This document shows positions 12,410 to 13,330 of a stretch of DNA of 13,330 nucleotides, piece by piece; the first letter of the stretch is position 1, and each line of letters opens with the position of its first letter. The translations under genes and the position numbers were made by a program. The notes under the pieces were generated by a model. The model saw only the letters and a program-made list of their open reading frames with translations. It made no database searches and was not told where the DNA came from. The DNA lies in the NCBI GenBank assembly GCA_900545325.1, contig UQZE01000049.1, forward strand, positions 1 through 13,330, given 5' to 3'. This DNA is from an uncultured Eubacteriales bacterium (GTDB lineage Bacteria; Bacillota; Clostridia; Christensenellales; Borkfalkiaceae).

Positions 12410-13330
12410 ATGGAAAAGAATTTTAAACTCGGCGTGGTGGGCTGCGGCTTTATGGCTTCAGCCATCATAAAAGGGATTATCGAAGCGAAAGTTTTACGGT
12501 CGGATGATATCGTGGTGAGCAATAAGGAGGGCGCGGGATTCGATCTCGTTGCCGGATATGCGGTTGCTACGACGTATGATAACGAATATCTGGCGGAAAA
12601 TGCCGAGTTTATTTTGCTGGCGGTAAAGCCGCAGGGGCTTGAAGATGTTCTTTGCAGTATAGGCAGCGTGAATGCAGAAAAATTCATCACCATTCTCGCA
12701 GGCGTAAAAAAAGCTAAGATAAAGGAAACTTTTCCGTATGCCAAAGTTGCCAGAGTCATGCCGAATACGCCTTGTTCTATCGGCAGCGGAGCCATGGGCG
12801 CGGACGTAAATGATTTTGAAAGCGAAGATCAGAAATTTATTATCGATTTGTTTTCCGCACTCGGTACGGTCGTCAGAATCGACGAAGAACAGATCAACGC
12901 CGTAACGGGTATATCGGGAAGTGGTCCCGCTTACGTGTATTTATTTATAAAAGGTTTGACCGAAGCAGGCGTGAAACAAGGTCTTTCGGAAGAAATAGCG
13001 AAGTCTCTTGCCGTAAGTACCGTGATCGGCAGTGCAAAAATGGTTTTGGCAAATCCGTCAAAAACATTGGACGAACTGATCGGCGCGGTGTGCAGCAAGG
13101 GCGGGACGACGATAGAAGCCGTCAAGACTTTTGAGAAAAACAATTTTACGGGTATTATCGGAAAAGCCGTGAATGCCTGCGTGGATCGCGCCGCAGAACT
13201 CGGCGGCGATACAAAAAAGACGGTAACAGTTTCTGACTTTGACGGCGTTACGATCTATACCGACGGCGCTTGTTCGGGAAATCCGGGGATCGGCGGCTGG
13301 GGTGCAATTCTCATGTCGGGCGGCAAAGTA
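12410..13330 (+). CDS. proC: Pyrroline-5-carboxylate reductase fused to ribonuclease HI (3' partial)
   Basis: One uninterrupted frame of 307 codons reaches the window end. Residues 1 to about 265 are a complete ProC, which reduces 1-pyrroline-5-carboxylate to proline with NAD(P)H. Visible motifs are the nucleotide-binding VGCGFMASAI (10-19), AVKPQ (71-75), MPNTP (117-121), TGISGSGPAYVY (166-177) and CSKGGTTIEAV (228-238, with Lys where many ProC have Pro). After AAELGGD and a short linker (about 266-277), residues 279-307 read VTIYTDGACSGNPGIGGWGAI and beyond. That is the first strand and turn of RNase HI, which cleaves RNA in RNA-DNA hybrids; Asp285 is the first catalytic aspartate. The remaining catalytic residues lie outside the window. 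There is no stop codon, ATG or clear ribosome site at the junction. The start ATG follows GGAG at 12401-12404. The ProC assignment is certain; whether the fusion is biological or a sequence error cannot be told from the window. Confidence 0.92.
   Translation, partial: MEKNFKLGVVGCGFMASAIIKGIIEAKVLRSDDIVVSNKEGAGFDLVAGYAVATTYDNEYLAENAEFILLAVKPQGLEDVLCSIGSVNAEKFITILAGVKKAKIKETFPYAKVARVMPNTPCSIGSGAMGADVNDFESEDQKFIIDLFSALGTVVRIDEEQINAVTGISGSGPAYVYLFIKGLTEAGVKQGLSEEIAKSLAVSTVIGSAKMVLANPSKTLDELIGAVCSKGGTTIEAVKTFEKNNFTGIIGKAVNACVDRAAELGGDTKKTVTVSDFDGVTIYTDGACSGNPGIGGWGAILMSGGKV

Overview
The window reads as chromosomal DNA from a Gram-positive, Clostridia-like member of the Bacillota, probably an uncultured gut-type lineage. 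This is an inference from strong GGAGG-type ribosome binding sites, two lipoprotein signal peptides, cell-surface proteins built from short helical repeats with a membrane-anchored C-terminus, GC-rich coding DNA against very AT-rich intergenic DNA, and a Clostridia-like ProC. No mobile element, CRISPR array or rRNA is visible.

Positions 1-12073 form one plus-strand operon of seven genes. They overlap or lie 10-37 bases apart and end at a clear rho-independent terminator (12080-12110). In order: a partial MalF-like sugar ABC permease, a MalG-like permease, a lipoprotein GH30 glycosidase, a lipoprotein with three tandem 123-residue repeats and no recognised function, a GH30 glycosidase without a signal peptide (probably cytoplasmic), a 973-residue surface protein with two copies of a beta-sandwich set among seven helical repeats, and an 890-residue surface protein carrying a glycerophosphodiester phosphodiesterase (GDPD) domain. 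The operon promoter and the expected solute-binding protein are not in the window. The likely logic is surface binding and cleavage of a beta-glycoside-containing substrate, import through the ABC transporter, and final cleavage inside the cell. The GDPD suggests that the substrate also carries a glycerophosphodiester, as in teichoic or lipoteichoic acid or a glycolipid headgroup.

The two large surface proteins share a helical repeat and an unusual C-terminus: an SEPAP linker, then GCxGCxS, a hydrophobic helix and a basic tail, with no LPXTG. This looks like a cysteine-based surface sorting signal and is one of the two most interesting items.

Positions 12074-12409 are AT-rich. They hold the operon terminator, a 17-base inverted repeat, two hairpins, a candidate plus-strand promoter, and a minus-strand tRNA-Trp(CCA) gene with an excellent promoter and an encoded CCA end. 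From 12410 to the window end a single open frame encodes pyrroline-5-carboxylate reductase (ProC) running without a stop into the start of a ribonuclease HI domain. This apparent ProC-RNase HI fusion is the other standout.
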